Positions 44,803 to 55,776 are shown, counted from the stretch's first letter. The stretch: DNA of 64,000 bases from Alphaproteobacteria bacterium US3C007 (GCA_034423775.1 CP139918.1:1736001-1800000), one strand, 5' to 3'. The notes: generated by a model from the sequence alone, not told the origin. Made by a program: numbers and translations.

Positions 44803-45369
44803 TTATTCGGGCGTATAAATTTCGTCTGTGCCATCGTCTTCGCGCACAGGCCGACCCACCACATCCCTGAGACCTTCCAGCTCGATAAAGTTATCCGCCT
44901 GGCGGCGAAGTTCATCGGCAATCATTGGAGGTTGGCTGCGAACCGTCGACACAACGGATACTCGTACCCCTTGGCGCTGCAGGCTTTCAACCAAGGGCCG
45001 AAAATCCCCATCCCCCGAAAACAAAACGATGTGATCGACATGCGGTGCAAGTTCCATTGCATTCACGGTCAATTCGATATCCATATTGCCCTTGACCTTG
45101 CGCCTGCCTTGGCTATCGGTGAACTCTTTCGCGGCTTTTGTGATCATGGTAAAGCCGTTGTAATTCAGCCAGTCGACCAACGGACGAATTGGCGAATATT
45201 CTTCATTATCAAGCAATGCCGTGTAATAAAATGCGCGCAGCAATTTGCCACGGCGCATAAATTCTGTGCGCAATAGTTTATAATCTATGTCAAAGCCAAG
45301 CGATTTGGCTGCCGCGTATAGATTGGATCCATCAATGAACAGCGCCAGCCGTTCGTCCTTGTAAAACAT
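44803..45369 (-). CDS. NYN domain (LabA/DUF88) RNase-like protein
   Basis: A 188-residue protein of the NYN PIN-like family. Conserved acids lie in LFIDGSNLYAAAKSL, GNMDIELTVNAM and LFSGDGDFRPLVESL. Related proteins are metal-dependent RNases, for example in RNA turnover. It converges with the histidine kinase, with only 3 bases between the stops. Confidence 0.85.
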   Translation of the reverse strand: MFYKDERLALFIDGSNLYAAAKSLGFDIDYKLLRTEFMRRGKLLRAFYYTALLDNEEYSPIRPLVDWLNYNGFTMITKAAKEFTDSQGRRKVKGNMDIELTVNAMELAPHVDHIVLFSGDGDFRPLVESLQRQGVRVSVVSTVRSQPPMIADELRRQADNFIELEGLRDVVGRPVREDDGTDEIYTPE

Positions 45370-45476
45370 TTAATTTCCTTTCAAATAAACAGCGGCTCTT
45401 ATATCGGTGAGCCTTCGCATCAAAGTCGCCGTTTCGGTCGCACAATTTAATTATTTTCAACGGGCTCGCAAGTCAA

Positions 45477-46073
45477 ATGAACACGCCAAAGGATCGGTCA
45501 AACTACCTATCCGAAATAAATAGCGCGATTGCGTTGGGAAGCAATGAAACTTGGCAAGGCCTGACCTCAGCTGAGCTATTACATGCGGCGTTAAAGTCCC
45601 TTTCGCAACTGCCACAGATCGAGGTTGTGCGGGTGAGTCGATTTTACCAGACAGCAAGCTTTCCCGCAGGCAGCGGCCCCGATTTCGTAAACGCTGCAGC
45701 CCTGATTCGTTCACGCCTACCTGCGGAGGGTCTTCTAAGTGCCCTGCATCAAGTGGAGTCTGATTTTGGGCGCCGCCGGATCAAACGTTGGGGCGCGCGC
45801 TGTTTGGATTTGGATCTGTTATTTTGCGCGGATGCCGTTGTGCCGGATATGGCTGAATTTCGACGTTGGTATCACTTAGACGCCGCGCAACAACGAAATG
45901 AAGCGCCTGGTACTTTGATTTTACCGCATCCACGCCTGCATGAGCGGGCCTTCGTTCTGGGCCCGCTGATGGAGATTGCACCAGAGTGGTGTCATCCAGT
46001 GTTGGGATTGAGCGTCGCGCAGATGTTTGAGGCATTGCCAAAGGCTTTGCGCGCGGAATTGCGCGCTCTTTGA
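45477..46073 (+). CDS. folK: 2-amino-4-hydroxy-6-hydroxymethyldihydropteridine diphosphokinase
   Basis: A 198-residue HPPK of folate synthesis. Signatures are IALGSNETW, VSRFYQTASFP, and RRRIKRWGARCLDLDLLF with the metal-binding DLDLLF. LPHPRLHERAFVLGPL follows. The family transfers pyrophosphate from ATP to the pterin. Confidence 0.94.
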   Translation: MNTPKDRSNYLSEINSAIALGSNETWQGLTSAELLHAALKSLSQLPQIEVVRVSRFYQTASFPAGSGPDFVNAAALIRSRLPAEGLLSALHQVESDFGRRRIKRWGARCLDLDLLFCADAVVPDMAEFRRWYHLDAAQQRNEAPGTLILPHPRLHERAFVLGPLMEIAPEWCHPVLGLSVAQMFEALPKALRAELRAL

Positions 46074-46143
46074 TTGGCTCTTGTAATTTGGGGCATCTGG
46101 GCGTAAGGAAGCGCTTTCTGATCAAAGTGAGGCGGAGTAGAGA

Positions 46144-46497
46144 ATGGCCCGGGTTACCGTAGAAGATTGCGTCGATAAAGTTCCTAATCGGTTTGACCTT
46201 GTGATGCTGGCAGCTCACCGGGCGCGCGAGATCTCTTCAGGATCACCGATTACGGTCGATCGCGATAACGATAAAAACCCCGTGGTGTCTTTGCGTGAGA
46301 TTGCGGATGAAACGCAATCCTCCGGCGCGTTGCAGGAACGTCTGATCGAATCAAACCAAACGCAAATCGAAGTGGATGAGCCCGAAGAAGACGCAATGGC
46401 CCTGTTGATGGGCGGTGAAGCGGATCAGCCTGCGGATGATGATATGTCAGAAGAAAAACTGCTTCGTGCATTGATGGCCGCTCAAGGCCAAGGGTAA
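46144..46497 (+). CDS. rpoZ: RNA polymerase omega subunit
   Basis: A 117-residue omega protein. The [20 protein letters not shown] start and the [11 protein letters not shown] motif are diagnostic. The C-terminus is acidic. rpoZ next to the (p)ppGpp synthetase is the usual order in proteobacteria; omega helps form a ppGpp binding site on the polymerase. 24 bases separate it from the next gene. Confidence 0.96.
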   Translation: MARVTVEDCVDKVPNRFDLVMLAAHRAREISSGSPITVDRDNDKNPVVSLREIADETQSSGALQERLIESNQTQIEVDEPEEDAMALLMGGEADQPADDDMSEEKLLRALMAAQGQG

Positions 46498-46521
46498 TCT
46501 GCCTTAAGGGTTTATGCGCAT

Positions 46522-48651
46522 ATGCTGTCTGCTGAAGGTCTTGCTGAACAGGTTGCTCAATACAATCCGAAATCAAATTCAAAGCTGATCATGCAAGCCT
46601 ATGCGTATGGGCGGATGAAGCATGAAGGGCAATTGCGTAAATCTGGCGAGCCGTATTTTACGCATCCCGTCGCCGTGGCGGAAATTTTGGCCGGCCAACG
46701 GTTGGATGATGCCTCGATTGTGACGGCCTTATTGCATGATACTGTTGAAGATACCGGCTCAACGCTTCAGGATATTTCAGATCGCTTTACCCCAGAAGTC
46801 GCTAAATTGGTGGATGGGGTCACCAAGTTAACCAATATGCAGCTCAGTTCCACTGAAACCAAAGAAGCCGAGAATATCCGCAAGCTGTTGATGGCGATTG
46901 CGCAGGATATGCGGGTCATTTTGGTCAAGCTGGCGGACCGGCTTCACAATATGCGCACCATCCGCGCGATGCGCCCGGCAAAACAAGTTCAAAAAGCCCG
47001 TGAAACCATGGATATTTTTGCACCCCTTGCGGGCCGGATGGGCATGCAATCGATCCGCGAAGATTTGGAAGACCTATCTTTTAAGGTGTTGAATGCCAAA
47101 GGGCGCTCGTCCATCATGCGCCGTTTTATCAAATTGCAAAAAGAAACGGGCGATGTGGTTCTGCGCATTACCGGCGATATGAACCATGAATTGGACAAGG
47201 CCAATATCTCGACGCAAGTGTTCGGGCGGGCCAAAAAGCCCTATTCGATCTGGCGTAAAATGCAGGAAAAGGATTTAGCTTTTTCGCGGCTATCAGATAT
47301 TTATGGGTTTCGGATCCTCACCCAGAGTGAAGCCGATTGTTATCGCGTGCTGGGAGTTATCCATCAACGCTGGCGGGCCGTGCCGGGTCGATTTAAAGAT
47401 TATATTAGCCAACCAAAATCCAATGGGTATCGGTCGATACATACCACCGTTTCCGGCCGAGACGGTAAGCGCGTTGAAGTGCAAATCCGCACCCAGCAAA
47501 TGCATGATGTTGCGGAAAGCGGCGTGGCGGCCCATTGGTCTTATCGGGATGGCGTGCGCAGTGAAAACCCATTCACTGTGGATCCCTTTCAATGGATTAA
47601 CTCGCTGATCGCACAGTTTGATTCCGATCATGACCATTTTGATTTTCTTGAGGCCGTGAAGCTCGAGATGTATTCGGATAAAGTGTTTTGCTTTTCGCCA
47701 AAGGGCGATGTGATCAAGCTTCCGAAAGGCGCAACGCCGATCGATTTTGCTTATGCCATTCATACGCGGATTGGCAATGCTTGCGTGGGGGCGAAAGTCG
47801 ACGGGCTGCGCGTGCCCCTATGGACCCGTCTGCGCAATGGCCAATCGATTGAGGTCATCACCGCGCAGGGTCAAAATCCGCAACCCACTTGGTTGCAAAT
47901 GGCCGAGACTGGAAAGGCCAAAACCGCTATTCGACGCGCCCTCAGAGAGGCAGATCGTAAAAAATTCATCGTGATGGGCCAGGAATTGGCGCGCGCGGCT
48001 TTTGAGCATGTGGGCAAACGCGCCACGGATAAAGTACTTGAAACAGCAGCCAAGAAAATGGGTGTCGGCGATCTTGATGAGTTATTGGCACGCATGGGAA
48101 GCGCTGAATTTAGCGCCCGCGATGTGGTGCGCAGCGTTTATCCTAAGCTGGGTGGAAAAGAAGCTGTTGATGTTGATATGCGCCGCGCGGTGATCGGCCT
48201 ATCGCCGGGGCAATCCTTCAACCGGTCGCCTTGTTGTCAGGCCTTGCCAGGTGAGCGGATTGTTGGGATTGCGGCGCATGGGCATGGGGTTGCAGTGCAT
48301 TCAATTGATTGCCAAATGTTGGTGGATTACGAAGATTTGCCGGAATTATGGCTGGACTTGCATTGGCATTCCGGGCAGCACGCGGCTGTTTATCCGGTGA
48401 CACTGCAGATGACGCTGGGCAATGATGCGGGCGTTTTGGGGCGCGTCTGTACATTGATTGGGGAACAGAGGGCAAATATTTCGGATCTTGAGTTTATCGA
48501 TCGAAACCCTGATTTTTATCGCCTGAATATTGATGTGGATCTGCGCGATATCGAACAGCTTCATGCGGTCAGCACGGTTTTGCAGGCAGAAGGTGAAGTG
48601 GCCTCAGTTCGTCGTTTACGCGCTGCGCATCGCGGCGTAAACGAAAGCTAA
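46522..48651 (+). CDS. rsh: RelA/SpoT family (p)ppGpp synthetase/hydrolase
   Basis: A 709-residue Rsh enzyme. The HD hydrolase domain contains ALLHDTVEDT. The synthetase domain covers about residues 240-360 (DIYGFRILTQ; SNGYRSIHTTV). A TGS domain (about 388-450; FCFSPKGDVIKLPKGAT) and a C-terminal ACT domain (about 630-705) follow. The HD motif is intact, so both making and breaking of ppGpp are expected, as for the single Rsh of alphaproteobacteria. Confidence 0.95.
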   Translation: MLSAEGLAEQVAQYNPKSNSKLIMQAYAYGRMKHEGQLRKSGEPYFTHPVAVAEILAGQRLDDASIVTALLHDTVEDTGSTLQDISDRFTPEVAKLVDGVTKLTNMQLSSTETKEAENIRKLLMAIAQDMRVILVKLADRLHNMRTIRAMRPAKQVQKARETMDIFAPLAGRMGMQSIREDLEDLSFKVLNAKGRSSIMRRFIKLQKETGDVVLRITGDMNHELDKANISTQVFGRAKKPYSIWRKMQEKDLAFSRLSDIYGFRILTQSEADCYRVLGVIHQRWRAVPGRFKDYISQPKSNGYRSIHTTVSGRDGKRVEVQIRTQQMHDVAESGVAAHWSYRDGVRSENPFTVDPFQWINSLIAQFDSDHDHFDFLEAVKLEMYSDKVFCFSPKGDVIKLPKGATPIDFAYAIHTRIGNACVGAKVDGLRVPLWTRLRNGQSIEVITAQGQNPQPTWLQMAETGKAKTAIRRALREADRKKFIVMGQELARAAFEHVGKRATDKVLETAAKKMGVGDLDELLARMGSAEFSARDVVRSVYPKLGGKEAVDVDMRRAVIGLSPGQSFNRSPCCQALPGERIVGIAAHGHGVAVHSIDCQMLVDYEDLPELWLDLHWHSGQHAAVYPVTLQMTLGNDAGVLGRVCTLIGEQRANISDLEFIDRNPDFYRLNIDVDLRDIEQLHAVSTVLQAEGEVASVRRLRAAHRGVNES

Positions 48652-48670
48652 GAAGAATCAGAGGTGCCCT

Positions 48671-49330
48671 GTGGTATTTAAACGACGTGACCGGCGAGCG
48701 GTGATAAACATCATGCGCGACTTGCTTTGGCCCAAAGGTGGCTGGTCGCGGGCGTTTCAATACGTGAAACATCGGGTCCGGCGCTTGCCCGATACGCCCG
48801 AGCGCATTGCGCGCGGCATTTGGGTTGGCGTTTTTACAACATTCACTCCGTTTTACGGTTTGCATTTTGTTGCCGCCATTCTTCTGGCGCGCGTGTTTAA
48901 TGGCAACGCTCTGGCTGCGTTGCTTGCGACGTTTTTCGGCAATCCGCTGACCTATATCCCGATTGGGCTTGTGTCCTTGCAGACCGGTCATTTTATCTTG
49001 GGTCATAGAACGGAAAATGTGGAAAGCACCCGCTCATTTGGGGGTAAGTTTTTAGATGCCTGGCGCGATCTAAGAGATAATTTATTAGCAGGCTATTCTG
49101 GGGAAGAGGTTGATTGGACCAATCTCATGACCTTTTATAACGAAATTTTCTTTCCCTATATGGTGGGTGGTATTTTTCCGGGCGTTGTGACCGGGGCGGT
49201 TGGATATTATCTCAGTGTGCCGATCATTCGGGCCTATCAAAAGCGCCGAAAAGGTGCCTTGCGTGAAAAATTAATTGCGCTTCGAAAAAAAGCTTTGAAA
49301 TCTGATGACGAAACGCATCGTCCGCACTAG
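48671..49330 (+). CDS. DUF2062 membrane protein
   Basis: A 219-residue protein with the DUF2062 core (GIWVGVFTTFTPFYGLHFV; FGNPLTYIPIGL) and about three membrane segments; the C-terminus is basic. The GTG at 48671 has GAGG upstream. It sits between rsh and pdxJ, as in many alphaproteobacteria. Function unknown. Confidence 0.87.
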   Translation: MVFKRRDRRAVINIMRDLLWPKGGWSRAFQYVKHRVRRLPDTPERIARGIWVGVFTTFTPFYGLHFVAAILLARVFNGNALAALLATFFGNPLTYIPIGLVSLQTGHFILGHRTENVESTRSFGGKFLDAWRDLRDNLLAGYSGEEVDWTNLMTFYNEIFFPYMVGGIFPGVVTGAVGYYLSVPIIRAYQKRRKGALREKLIALRKKALKSDDETHRPH

Positions 49331-49360
49331 TTTACGCTATATAGAGCGAAGGAGAGCTGC

Positions 49361-50116
49361 ATGAAGCCTGTAGGACAGCTGCGGCTGGGTGTGAATATCG
49401 ATCATGTTGCAACCGTGCGCAATGCGCGGGGCGGCGCCTATCCGGATCCGCTGAAGGCGGCGCAATTGGCGCAAGAGGCAGGGGCGGATGGTATTACGGC
49501 GCATCTTCGAGAGGATCGCCGGCATATCTCTGATGCGGATATTGATGGATTGATGGATATTCTGCGCGTGCCGCTAAATTTTGAAATGGCGGCAACCGCT
49601 GAAATGCAAGAAATTGCGCTGCGTCATAAGCCGCATGCTATTTGTTTGGTGCCCGAAAAGCGCGAGGAACGCACCACAGAAGGTGGCCTAGAGGTCGCGC
49701 GCGAAGAAAACCAACTTGCGCATTATATTGCGCCATTGCGCGAAGCCGGATGCCGTGTCTCTATTTTTATTGCCGCGGACCAGCAGCAGATCGAAGCCGC
49801 AAACCGCATCGGGGCGCAAGTGATCGAATTGCATACGGGGGCGTATTGCGATTTGCACGCAGAGGGGCGCTTTGCGGAACGCGATGCAGAGTTAGTGCGG
49901 TTGGGCGAAATGGCCAGTTTTGCCCATAGTCTTGGTTTAGAAGTGCATGCGGGTCATGGTCTGACCTATGATACTGTACAACCTGTGGCAGCCTTTCCCG
50001 AAGTGATAGAGTTAAATATCGGCCATTTCCTGATCGGTGAGGCAATTTTTCGCGGGCTTGCACCAGCAATTGAAGAAATGCGCCGCCTGATGGATGCGGC
50101 CCGTACGCCCGCATGA
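49361..50116 (+). CDS. pdxJ: Pyridoxine 5'-phosphate synthase
   Basis: A 251-residue TIM-barrel enzyme that joins 1-deoxyxylulose 5-phosphate and 3-amino-2-oxopropyl phosphate in vitamin B6 synthesis. [28 protein letters not shown] and [14 protein letters not shown] are diagnostic. AGCGAAGGAGAG precedes the ATG. It overlaps acpS by 4 bases. Confidence 0.96.
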   Translation: MKPVGQLRLGVNIDHVATVRNARGGAYPDPLKAAQLAQEAGADGITAHLREDRRHISDADIDGLMDILRVPLNFEMAATAEMQEIALRHKPHAICLVPEKREERTTEGGLEVAREENQLAHYIAPLREAGCRVSIFIAADQQQIEAANRIGAQVIELHTGAYCDLHAEGRFAERDAELVRLGEMASFAHSLGLEVHAGHGLTYDTVQPVAAFPEVIELNIGHFLIGEAIFRGLAPAIEEMRRLMDAARTPA

Positions 50117-50514
50117 TTTTGGGGATCGGAACAGATCTTGCGAATATTGAGCGTATCGCAGGGGTTCTTGAACGCCACGGAGACCGTTTTCGCAACCGCG
50201 TCTTTACCGATACCGAACAGGCCAAGGCAAAGCGCCGCAAAGATGAAGCAGGCACCTATGCCAAGCGGTGGGCCGCAAAAGAAGCCTGCTCAAAAGCGCT
50301 GGGCACAGGCTTGCGTATGGGCATTAGCTGGAAGGATATGGCCGTCAGCAATTTGAAAACGGGCCAACCGGTGATGGCCTTATCTGGCTGGGCGCTAGAA
50401 CGGTTAAACAGCCTCACTCCCGAGGGGCATCACGCCGTGGTGCATGTGACCCTGACCGATGATCATCCTTGGGCACAAGCTTTCGTGGTCATTGAGGCCC
50501 GCCTCTTGCCTTGA
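50113..50514 (+). CDS. acpS: Holo-[acyl-carrier-protein] synthase
   Basis: A 133-residue phosphopantetheinyl transferase that activates [17 protein letters not shown] carries the metal-binding Asp, and [13 protein letters not shown] the Glu. The start is ATGA-coupled to pdxJ. Confidence 0.95.
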   Translation: MILGIGTDLANIERIAGVLERHGDRFRNRVFTDTEQAKAKRRKDEAGTYAKRWAAKEACSKALGTGLRMGISWKDMAVSNLKTGQPVMALSGWALERLNSLTPEGHHAVVHVTLTDDHPWAQAFVVIEARLLP

Positions 50515-50567
50515 CACGCATGCGGCAAAGGCCCATTTAAGCCCAAATCTGGATGCAGGAGAACGTC

Positions 50568-51407
50568 ATGGCCACTGAAGCCCAATCACCGCTGGCTTCT
50601 ATCTTTGAAACGATAAAAACAATTGTTTATGCTTTGCTGCTTGCAGGGGTGTTTCGGTCTTTATTTTTTCAGCCATTTTGGATCCCATCAGGGTCGATGA
50701 AAGAAACGCTGTTGATCGGTGATTTTCTGTTTGTGAATAAAATGGCCTATGGCTATTCCTACGCATCTTGTCCCAGCCTGATCATTCCGCGTTTGGGATT
50801 GAATGTCGATGCAAAGGATCTGTGCGGGTTCACCCGAAACGACAATAAGCGCTTGTTTGGAGGCACGCCCCAACAAGGCGATGTGGTGGTGTTTCGCCAT
50901 CCGGTTTCGGGGCGCGATTACATCAAACGTTTGATCGGAATGCCCGGTGATAAAGTGCAGATGAAAAACGGCCAATTGGTGATCAACGGGCAGACCGTTG
51001 CGCAAAAGCCAGATGGTATTTTTGAAGAAATTATGGAACCGCAAGGTGCGTTTGGAAACCGGCCGCGCTGCGCGAATGGGGCTGTTGGAATGGGGGGCAT
51101 TTGTGAAAAGCAACGTTTTGCAGAAACGCTTCCCAATGGCGTAACCTACACCACGCTGAATATCGGGAAACAGTCATTGGATAATACGGGTATTTTCACC
51201 GTGCCAGAAGGTGAATATTTCTTCATCGGTGACAATCGGGACAATTCAACGGATAGCCGGGTACGCCAAGCAAGCAATGGCGTTGGATTCGTGAAATATG
51301 AGGATTTAATCGGGCGCGCCGATCGCATCATGTTCTCCTCGGCTGGGCGCTCAATGTTGTATTTTTGGACCTGGCGTTCAGATCGGTTTTTTAAGGCGGT
51401 TCAGTGA
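50568..51407 (+). CDS. lepB: Signal peptidase I
   Basis: A 279-residue type I signal peptidase that cleaves leader peptides on the periplasmic side. One N-terminal membrane segment (about residues 14-35) anchors it. The catalytic Ser is in [10 protein letters not shown] and the Lys in [23 protein letters not shown] is box E. The ATG at 50568 has AGGAG 7 bases upstream and is preferred over the ATG at 50553. Its stop overlaps rnc. Confidence 0.95.
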   Translation: MATEAQSPLASIFETIKTIVYALLLAGVFRSLFFQPFWIPSGSMKETLLIGDFLFVNKMAYGYSYASCPSLIIPRLGLNVDAKDLCGFTRNDNKRLFGGTPQQGDVVVFRHPVSGRDYIKRLIGMPGDKVQMKNGQLVINGQTVAQKPDGIFEEIMEPQGAFGNRPRCANGAVGMGGICEKQRFAETLPNGVTYTTLNIGKQSLDNTGIFTVPEGEYFFIGDNRDNSTDSRVRQASNGVGFVKYEDLIGRADRIMFSSAGRSMLYFWTWRSDRFFKAVQ

Positions 51408-52093
51408 AAATCGCTAGTGATCTGGCGCTTTTTCAAACTCGGCTGGGCTATCGGTTTAAACAGCCGTCTGGTTTGATTGAAGCCGTCACGCATGCCTCAA
51501 AAGGCACAAGTACTCGCCGGGATTATCAGCGTTTAGAGTTTTTGGGTGATCGCGTGCTTGGGTTGGTGATCGCGCAAGCTTTGTTGGCGCAGGATCCAGA
51601 GGCGTCTGAGGGTATTTTGGCTTTGCGGTATAACGCGCTGGTGCGCAAAGAAACCTGCGCCGAAATCGCGCGCGATATTGATCTGGGAGCGGTGTTAAAA
51701 CTGGGTCGATCAGAAATGATGACAGGGGGGCGTCGCAAGCAAACCTTACTGGGGGATGCGATGGAAGCCGTGATTGCGGCCGCTTATCTTGATGGTGGCA
51801 TGGAGGCGGCGCAGGCGCTTGTGTTGCGCCTCTGGCACCGCAGTTTGCAAACCGTTGATGGGCAGAATACCCGCGATGCCAAAACCGCGCTGCAGGAATG
51901 GGCACAGGCCCGCGGATTGCCACCTCCAACCTATCTCACCAAGCGGCGCGACGGACCGGATCATGCGCCAGTTTTTGAAATCGAGGCCCAACTTTCCGAT
52001 GGCCCGTCAGCGCGGGCCAAAGCCGGCACCAAACGCGCTGCAGAACAAGCGGCGGCGCAAGCTCTTTTAGACACAATGGAGGCGGACACATGA
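51404..52093 (+). CDS. rnc: Ribonuclease III
   Basis: A 229-residue dsRNA endonuclease for rRNA and mRNA processing. The RNase III signature [14 protein letters not shown] is at about residues 40-53, and the second acidic site in [19 protein letters not shown] dsRNA-binding domain (about 155-226) follows. The GTG start lies within the lepB stop. It overlaps era by 4 bases. Confidence 0.96.
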   Translation: MKIASDLALFQTRLGYRFKQPSGLIEAVTHASKGTSTRRDYQRLEFLGDRVLGLVIAQALLAQDPEASEGILALRYNALVRKETCAEIARDIDLGAVLKLGRSEMMTGGRRKQTLLGDAMEAVIAAAYLDGGMEAAQALVLRLWHRSLQTVDGQNTRDAKTALQEWAQARGLPPPTYLTKRRDGPDHAPVFEIEAQLSDGPSARAKAGTKRAAEQAAAQALLDTMEADT

Positions 52094-52992
52094 CCCAGGC
52101 AGGCTTTATTGCGCTGATTGGCGAACCCAATGCTGGGAAATCGACGCTTTTGAACAGAATGGTTGGTGCGAAAGTATCGATTGTTACGCATAAAGTGCAA
52201 ACAACACGCGCGCGTATTCGCGGGATTTGCATGGAAGGAGCCGCGCAATTGGTATTCGTGGACACGCCGGGGCTTTTCAAACCACGGCGGCGTCTTGATC
52301 GGGCGATGGTGGCGGCGGCTTGGGGCGGCGCGATGGATGCAGATATTGTTGTGCTTCTGGTGGAAGCGCATCGCGGCATCAGCTCTGGTGTTCAGAGCAT
52401 TATAGACCAGCTTAAAGAGCTAGAGGGTCGCCGTGTTATTCTGGCAATCAATAAAATTGATCGGGTTAAATCAGATGCGCTTCTGGCTTTGACGCAGCAG
52501 TTGAATGCGGCTTTTGCTTTTGAGAAAACCTTCATGATTTCTGCCGAGCGCGGGCATGGTGTGCCAGATTTGCGGGCTTGGCTGGGGCAAGAGCTGCCCG
52601 AAGGCCCATGGCTCTATCCGGAAGATCAGATCGCTGATTTGCCGCTGCGGATGATTGCGGCTGAAATGACGCGTGAGAAATTGACGCTGAGATTGCATCA
52701 GGAATTGCCCTATCAGCTGACGGTTGAAACAGAAAGCTGGGAAGAGCGCCCCGATGGCAGCGCCCGCGTAGATCAGGTGATTTATGTGGTGCGTGATGGG
52801 CATAAGGGTATTTTGCTCGGCAATAAGGGCGAAACAATCAAGGCCGTATCAAAAGCGGCGCGCGAAGAACTGGAAGGCTTTTTAGAGCGTCGCGTCCATC
52901 TATTTTGCAAAGTGAAAGTGCGGCAGAAATGGCTGGAAGATGCGGCACGCTACAGTGAAATGGGCTTAGATTTTAGGGATGGAAATGGATGA
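52090..52992 (+). CDS. era: GTPase Era
   Basis: A 300-residue GTPase that helps 30S assembly by binding the 3' end of 16S rRNA. G1 is [10 protein letters not shown]3 DTPG, G4 NKID. The C-terminal KH domain (about 215-295) holds [14 protein letters not shown]. It lies in the coupled lepB-rnc-era-DUF1491 unit. Confidence 0.97.
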   Translation: MTQAGFIALIGEPNAGKSTLLNRMVGAKVSIVTHKVQTTRARIRGICMEGAAQLVFVDTPGLFKPRRRLDRAMVAAAWGGAMDADIVVLLVEAHRGISSGVQSIIDQLKELEGRRVILAINKIDRVKSDALLALTQQLNAAFAFEKTFMISAERGHGVPDLRAWLGQELPEGPWLYPEDQIADLPLRMIAAEMTREKLTLRLHQELPYQLTVETESWEERPDGSARVDQVIYVVRDGHKGILLGNKGETIKAVSKAAREELEGFLERRVHLFCKVKVRQKWLEDAARYSEMGLDFRDGNG

Positions 52993-53312
52993 CGCGGCTG
53001 ACCGCTGCCTTTTGGGTGCAAGCCTATCTGCGGCGTCTGGCGCTTGAAAACATCCCAGCCTATATATTGGCGCATGGGGATGATACCGCTGGCGCGGTGC
53101 TTGTCAAACTGGCAACATTAGACGGTCAGGCCCGCCTGTTTCAGCGCGGGTTCGACCTGCAAACTGGCGATCGTGTCTGGCAACAGCTTGAACAAGGCAC
53201 AGAAGAACAAATTGATACAACGCTGCAACGACAATTGGGATTTGATCCGGATCTTTGGGTGATCGAACTTGAAGACCGTGCGGGCCGGCATTTTTTAGAT
53301 GACTATGTGTAA
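52989..53312 (+). CDS. DUF1491 family protein
   Basis: A 107-residue protein with AFWVQAYLRRLALENIPAYI, RGFDLQTGDRVW and DPDLWVIELEDRAGRHFLDD, which together mark DUF1491, a small alphaproteobacterial family of unknown function. It overlaps era by ATGA. Confidence 0.87.
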   Translation: MTRLTAAFWVQAYLRRLALENIPAYILAHGDDTAGAVLVKLATLDGQARLFQRGFDLQTGDRVWQQLEQGTEEQIDTTLQRQLGFDPDLWVIELEDRAGRHFLDDYV

Positions 53313-53370
53313 AACGCAGATCGCTATGGTAAGCTTTCGCCAAGGGGCGTTGGTGAGATAGGGTAACAAA

Positions 53371-54093
53371 ATGGAATGGCGCGATACGGGAATCGTTTTA
53401 AGCCGCCGTTTGCATGGTGAAACCTCTGTCATTGTAGATGTTCTAACGCCCAGCCAAGGGCGGCATCTGGGGGTTGTGCCGGGCGGGCGGGCGCGCAAAA
53501 TGGCCGCGGTTTTGCAGCCGGGTTCGCAAGTTGATATTCATTGGCGAGCCAGGTTAGAGGCGCATTTGGGAAAGTTCACAATCGAGCCTGTACGCAGCCG
53601 CAGCGCCGCTGCGCTAAGCGATCGATTGGCTTTGGCGGGCTTGAATGCGGTTACAACACTGCTGTCGCGCTTGATGCCGGAGCGTGAAGCCATGCCAGAG
53701 CTTTATCAGCGCAGCGAGCAATTGCTAGATCTTTTAGGGCAGGGCAATGTTTGGCCGCTTGCCTATCTTCAGTGGGAAATGTTGTTATTGGACAGTCTTG
53801 GCTATGGGTTGGATCTTAGCCGCTGTGCGGCCACGGGTGCGCGCGACAATTTAATCTATGTTTCGCCAAAAACAGGGCGCGCAGTCTCTGCCGAAGGGGC
53901 TGGCGCTTGGGCGCAGCGCTTATTGCCCTTGCCGCCCGTCATGTTAGGCGCATCTGCTTTCGAGGATAAAGAGATTGTTTCGGGCTTGCGCGTGACCGAG
54001 CATTTTCTGGCGGGCCATGTATGCGCGAATTTGGGGATTGATCGCTTACCCTCGGCGCGGGGCCGTTTGATTGATTTGATCGGATTGCGGTAG
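53371..54093 (+). CDS. recO: DNA repair protein RecO
   Basis: A 240-residue RecO of the RecFOR recombination pathway, which loads RecA on SSB-coated DNA. The OB-fold N-terminus ([20 protein letters not shown]) and the [11 protein letters not shown] region are typical. It lies 58 bases after DUF1491, at the end of the era cluster. Confidence 0.93.
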   Translation: MEWRDTGIVLSRRLHGETSVIVDVLTPSQGRHLGVVPGGRARKMAAVLQPGSQVDIHWRARLEAHLGKFTIEPVRSRSAAALSDRLALAGLNAVTTLLSRLMPEREAMPELYQRSEQLLDLLGQGNVWPLAYLQWEMLLLDSLGYGLDLSRCAATGARDNLIYVSPKTGRAVSAEGAGAWAQRLLPLPPVMLGASAFEDKEIVSGLRVTEHFLAGHVCANLGIDRLPSARGRLIDLIGLR

Positions 54094-54189
54094 AAATTTG
54101 ATCTAGAAACAAGAATTTATAGCAATAGCTCTGGACAGTTTGTGCTACAGGTCCTAAAACCGCCGCACTGAAGGCTCAGGCGCTTCAGT

Positions 54190-54264
54190 GCCCGGGTAGC
54201 TCAGGGGTAGAGCAGTGGACTGAAAATCCTCGTGTCGGTGGTTCAAATCCGCCCCCGGGCACCA
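54190..54264 (+). tRNA. tRNA-Phe (GAA)
   Basis: The acceptor stem GCCCGGG (54190-54196) pairs with CCCGGGC (54254-54260), followed by A and an encoded CCA. The anticodon loop CTGAAAA gives anticodon GAA. D and T arms (GGTTCAAATCC) are regular. A tyrosine integrase gene begins 240 bases downstream, so the 3' end may be an attachment site. Confidence 0.95.
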
Positions 54265-54313
54265 CTTTTCAAAGTAATATCAACGGCTTAATTTTCCGAT
54301 GTTAACGCTATGC

Positions 54314-54334
54314 GTGTGTTTTTCAAAAACACAC
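54314..54334. repeat. Perfect inverted repeat near the integrase
   Basis: GTGTGTTTTT and AAAAACACAC face each other around a single C. Related AAACACACA motifs recur near 54336 and 54443. The cluster lies between tRNA-Phe and the integrase, where arm-type binding sites are expected. No T-run follows, so it is not a plain terminator. Confidence 0.5.
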
Positions 54335-54504
54335 CAAACACACACTTTTTTGCGTGTTTATGGGGCGTAATTCCAACTTCAACCACTGTGTCTTAACCCT
54401 AGTGAATGAACAGAGTCTTTGCTGTTTGGATTTCTCCTAATCAAAAACACACATTGGTAGACTTGTCGGTATTGTGAGCCATATAATTTGGTAAGGAGAT
54501 TGGC

Positions 54505-55737
54505 GTGCGACACTTGCGAGATGATACTGTGTTGATCTTGGACGGTGAGGTCCGTGTGTATCGTCGCGAACGCAGTAGAAGATGGCAGGCTGCATTTAGC
54601 ATTGATGGCAAAGCTATTAGGATCAGCACTGGGAAAAAAGATCTCAATGAAGCCAAAGAAATCGCGCGAGACACTTACTTAGAATATAAGTTCAGACATA
54701 AAAACGACCTCCCTGTGATTACCAAGAAATTCTCAGATGTAGCGCGGCTTGCAATTACTGACATGCGCAAACAGCTGGATGCTGGATTGGGCAAGAAAGT
54801 CTATGCAGATTACATCGTTTGCATCGAGCGATACCTCGTTCCCTACTTTGGTTCGCAGTATGTGACCTCCATTGATTATGAGAAGGTGCAAAGTTTCTAT
54901 GAGTGGCGCAGAGCAAAGATGGGCAGGGAGCCCAAAGCAAGTACGCTCAACACACATAACTCTGCGATGAACCGCGTGTTTGATGAAGCTGTGGCAAGGG
55001 GCTTTCTGGCACATAAGAACGTCCCTATGCTTGTAAACAAGGGTGAGAAGAGCGAACGGCGCCCAGACTTTACGCGTGAAGAATACGCCACAATGATCCG
55101 CAAACTGCCGCATTGGATCAAACAAGGTAAGGCTGGCAAACCCACCGACATGCGATATCTCATGCGGGATTATGTGCTCATATTGGCCAACACGGGTATG
55201 CGCCACGGAACTGAAGCACTTAACCTAAACTGGAAACACATCACGCTGTTTGAGGAAAATGATCTTCAATACCTAGAAATGAGCGTGACAGGGAAAACGG
55301 GCAGGCGGGATATCATCTGCCGCAGTGGAACCATCAATTACCTCAAGCGTATTCATGAGCGTGCAGAAGACCTCAAACACATGAGCTTTGAGCAGTTGCT
55401 GAAAGAGCGCGTAGATCTGCCGGTATTTAGACTGCCCGATGGAACAGTGAGCAAGAATATACACCAGACCTTCCGTGCATTCATGAAAGAGAGCAAGCTG
55501 ATTAAATGCCCACGCACAGGTCTTAACAGAACACTGTACAGCCTGCGCCATACTTACGCGACATTCGGTTTGATAAACGATGGAATGGATATTCACGCCT
55601 TAGCCATACAGATGGGCACGAGCATTGGCATGATTGAGCGCCACTACAGCCATCTTACACCACGGCTCAAGAAAGACATGCTAACGGGTAAGCGATATGA
55701 GCTTAGCCGTGATGAGTATGCTGACGTGATTGGATAA
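54505..55737 (+). CDS. Tyrosine-type site-specific integrase
   Basis: A 410-residue recombinase. Catalytic parts are the Arg in NTGMRHGTEAL, SLRHTYATFG (the HxxR region, where the usual first His is Tyr), MGTSIGMIERHYSHL with the nucleophile Tyr. The N-terminal SAM-like DNA-binding domain is at about residues 75-170. The GTG start at 54505 has AAGGAG upstream. Its position beside tRNA-Phe suggests integration there. A Tyr in place of a catalytic His is seen in some active integrases, so loss of activity is not certain. Confidence 0.9.
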   Translation: MRHLRDDTVLILDGEVRVYRRERSRRWQAAFSIDGKAIRISTGKKDLNEAKEIARDTYLEYKFRHKNDLPVITKKFSDVARLAITDMRKQLDAGLGKKVYADYIVCIERYLVPYFGSQYVTSIDYEKVQSFYEWRRAKMGREPKASTLNTHNSAMNRVFDEAVARGFLAHKNVPMLVNKGEKSERRPDFTREEYATMIRKLPHWIKQGKAGKPTDMRYLMRDYVLILANTGMRHGTEALNLNWKHITLFEENDLQYLEMSVTGKTGRRDIICRSGTINYLKRIHERAEDLKHMSFEQLLKERVDLPVFRLPDGTVSKNIHQTFRAFMKESKLIKCPRTGLNRTLYSLRHTYATFGLINDGMDIHALAIQMGTSIGMIERHYSHLTPRLKKDMLTGKRYELSRDEYADVIG

Positions 55738-55776
55738 ACTTGATATGATAAAGTTAATTTGTAGGTAGGTGTGATC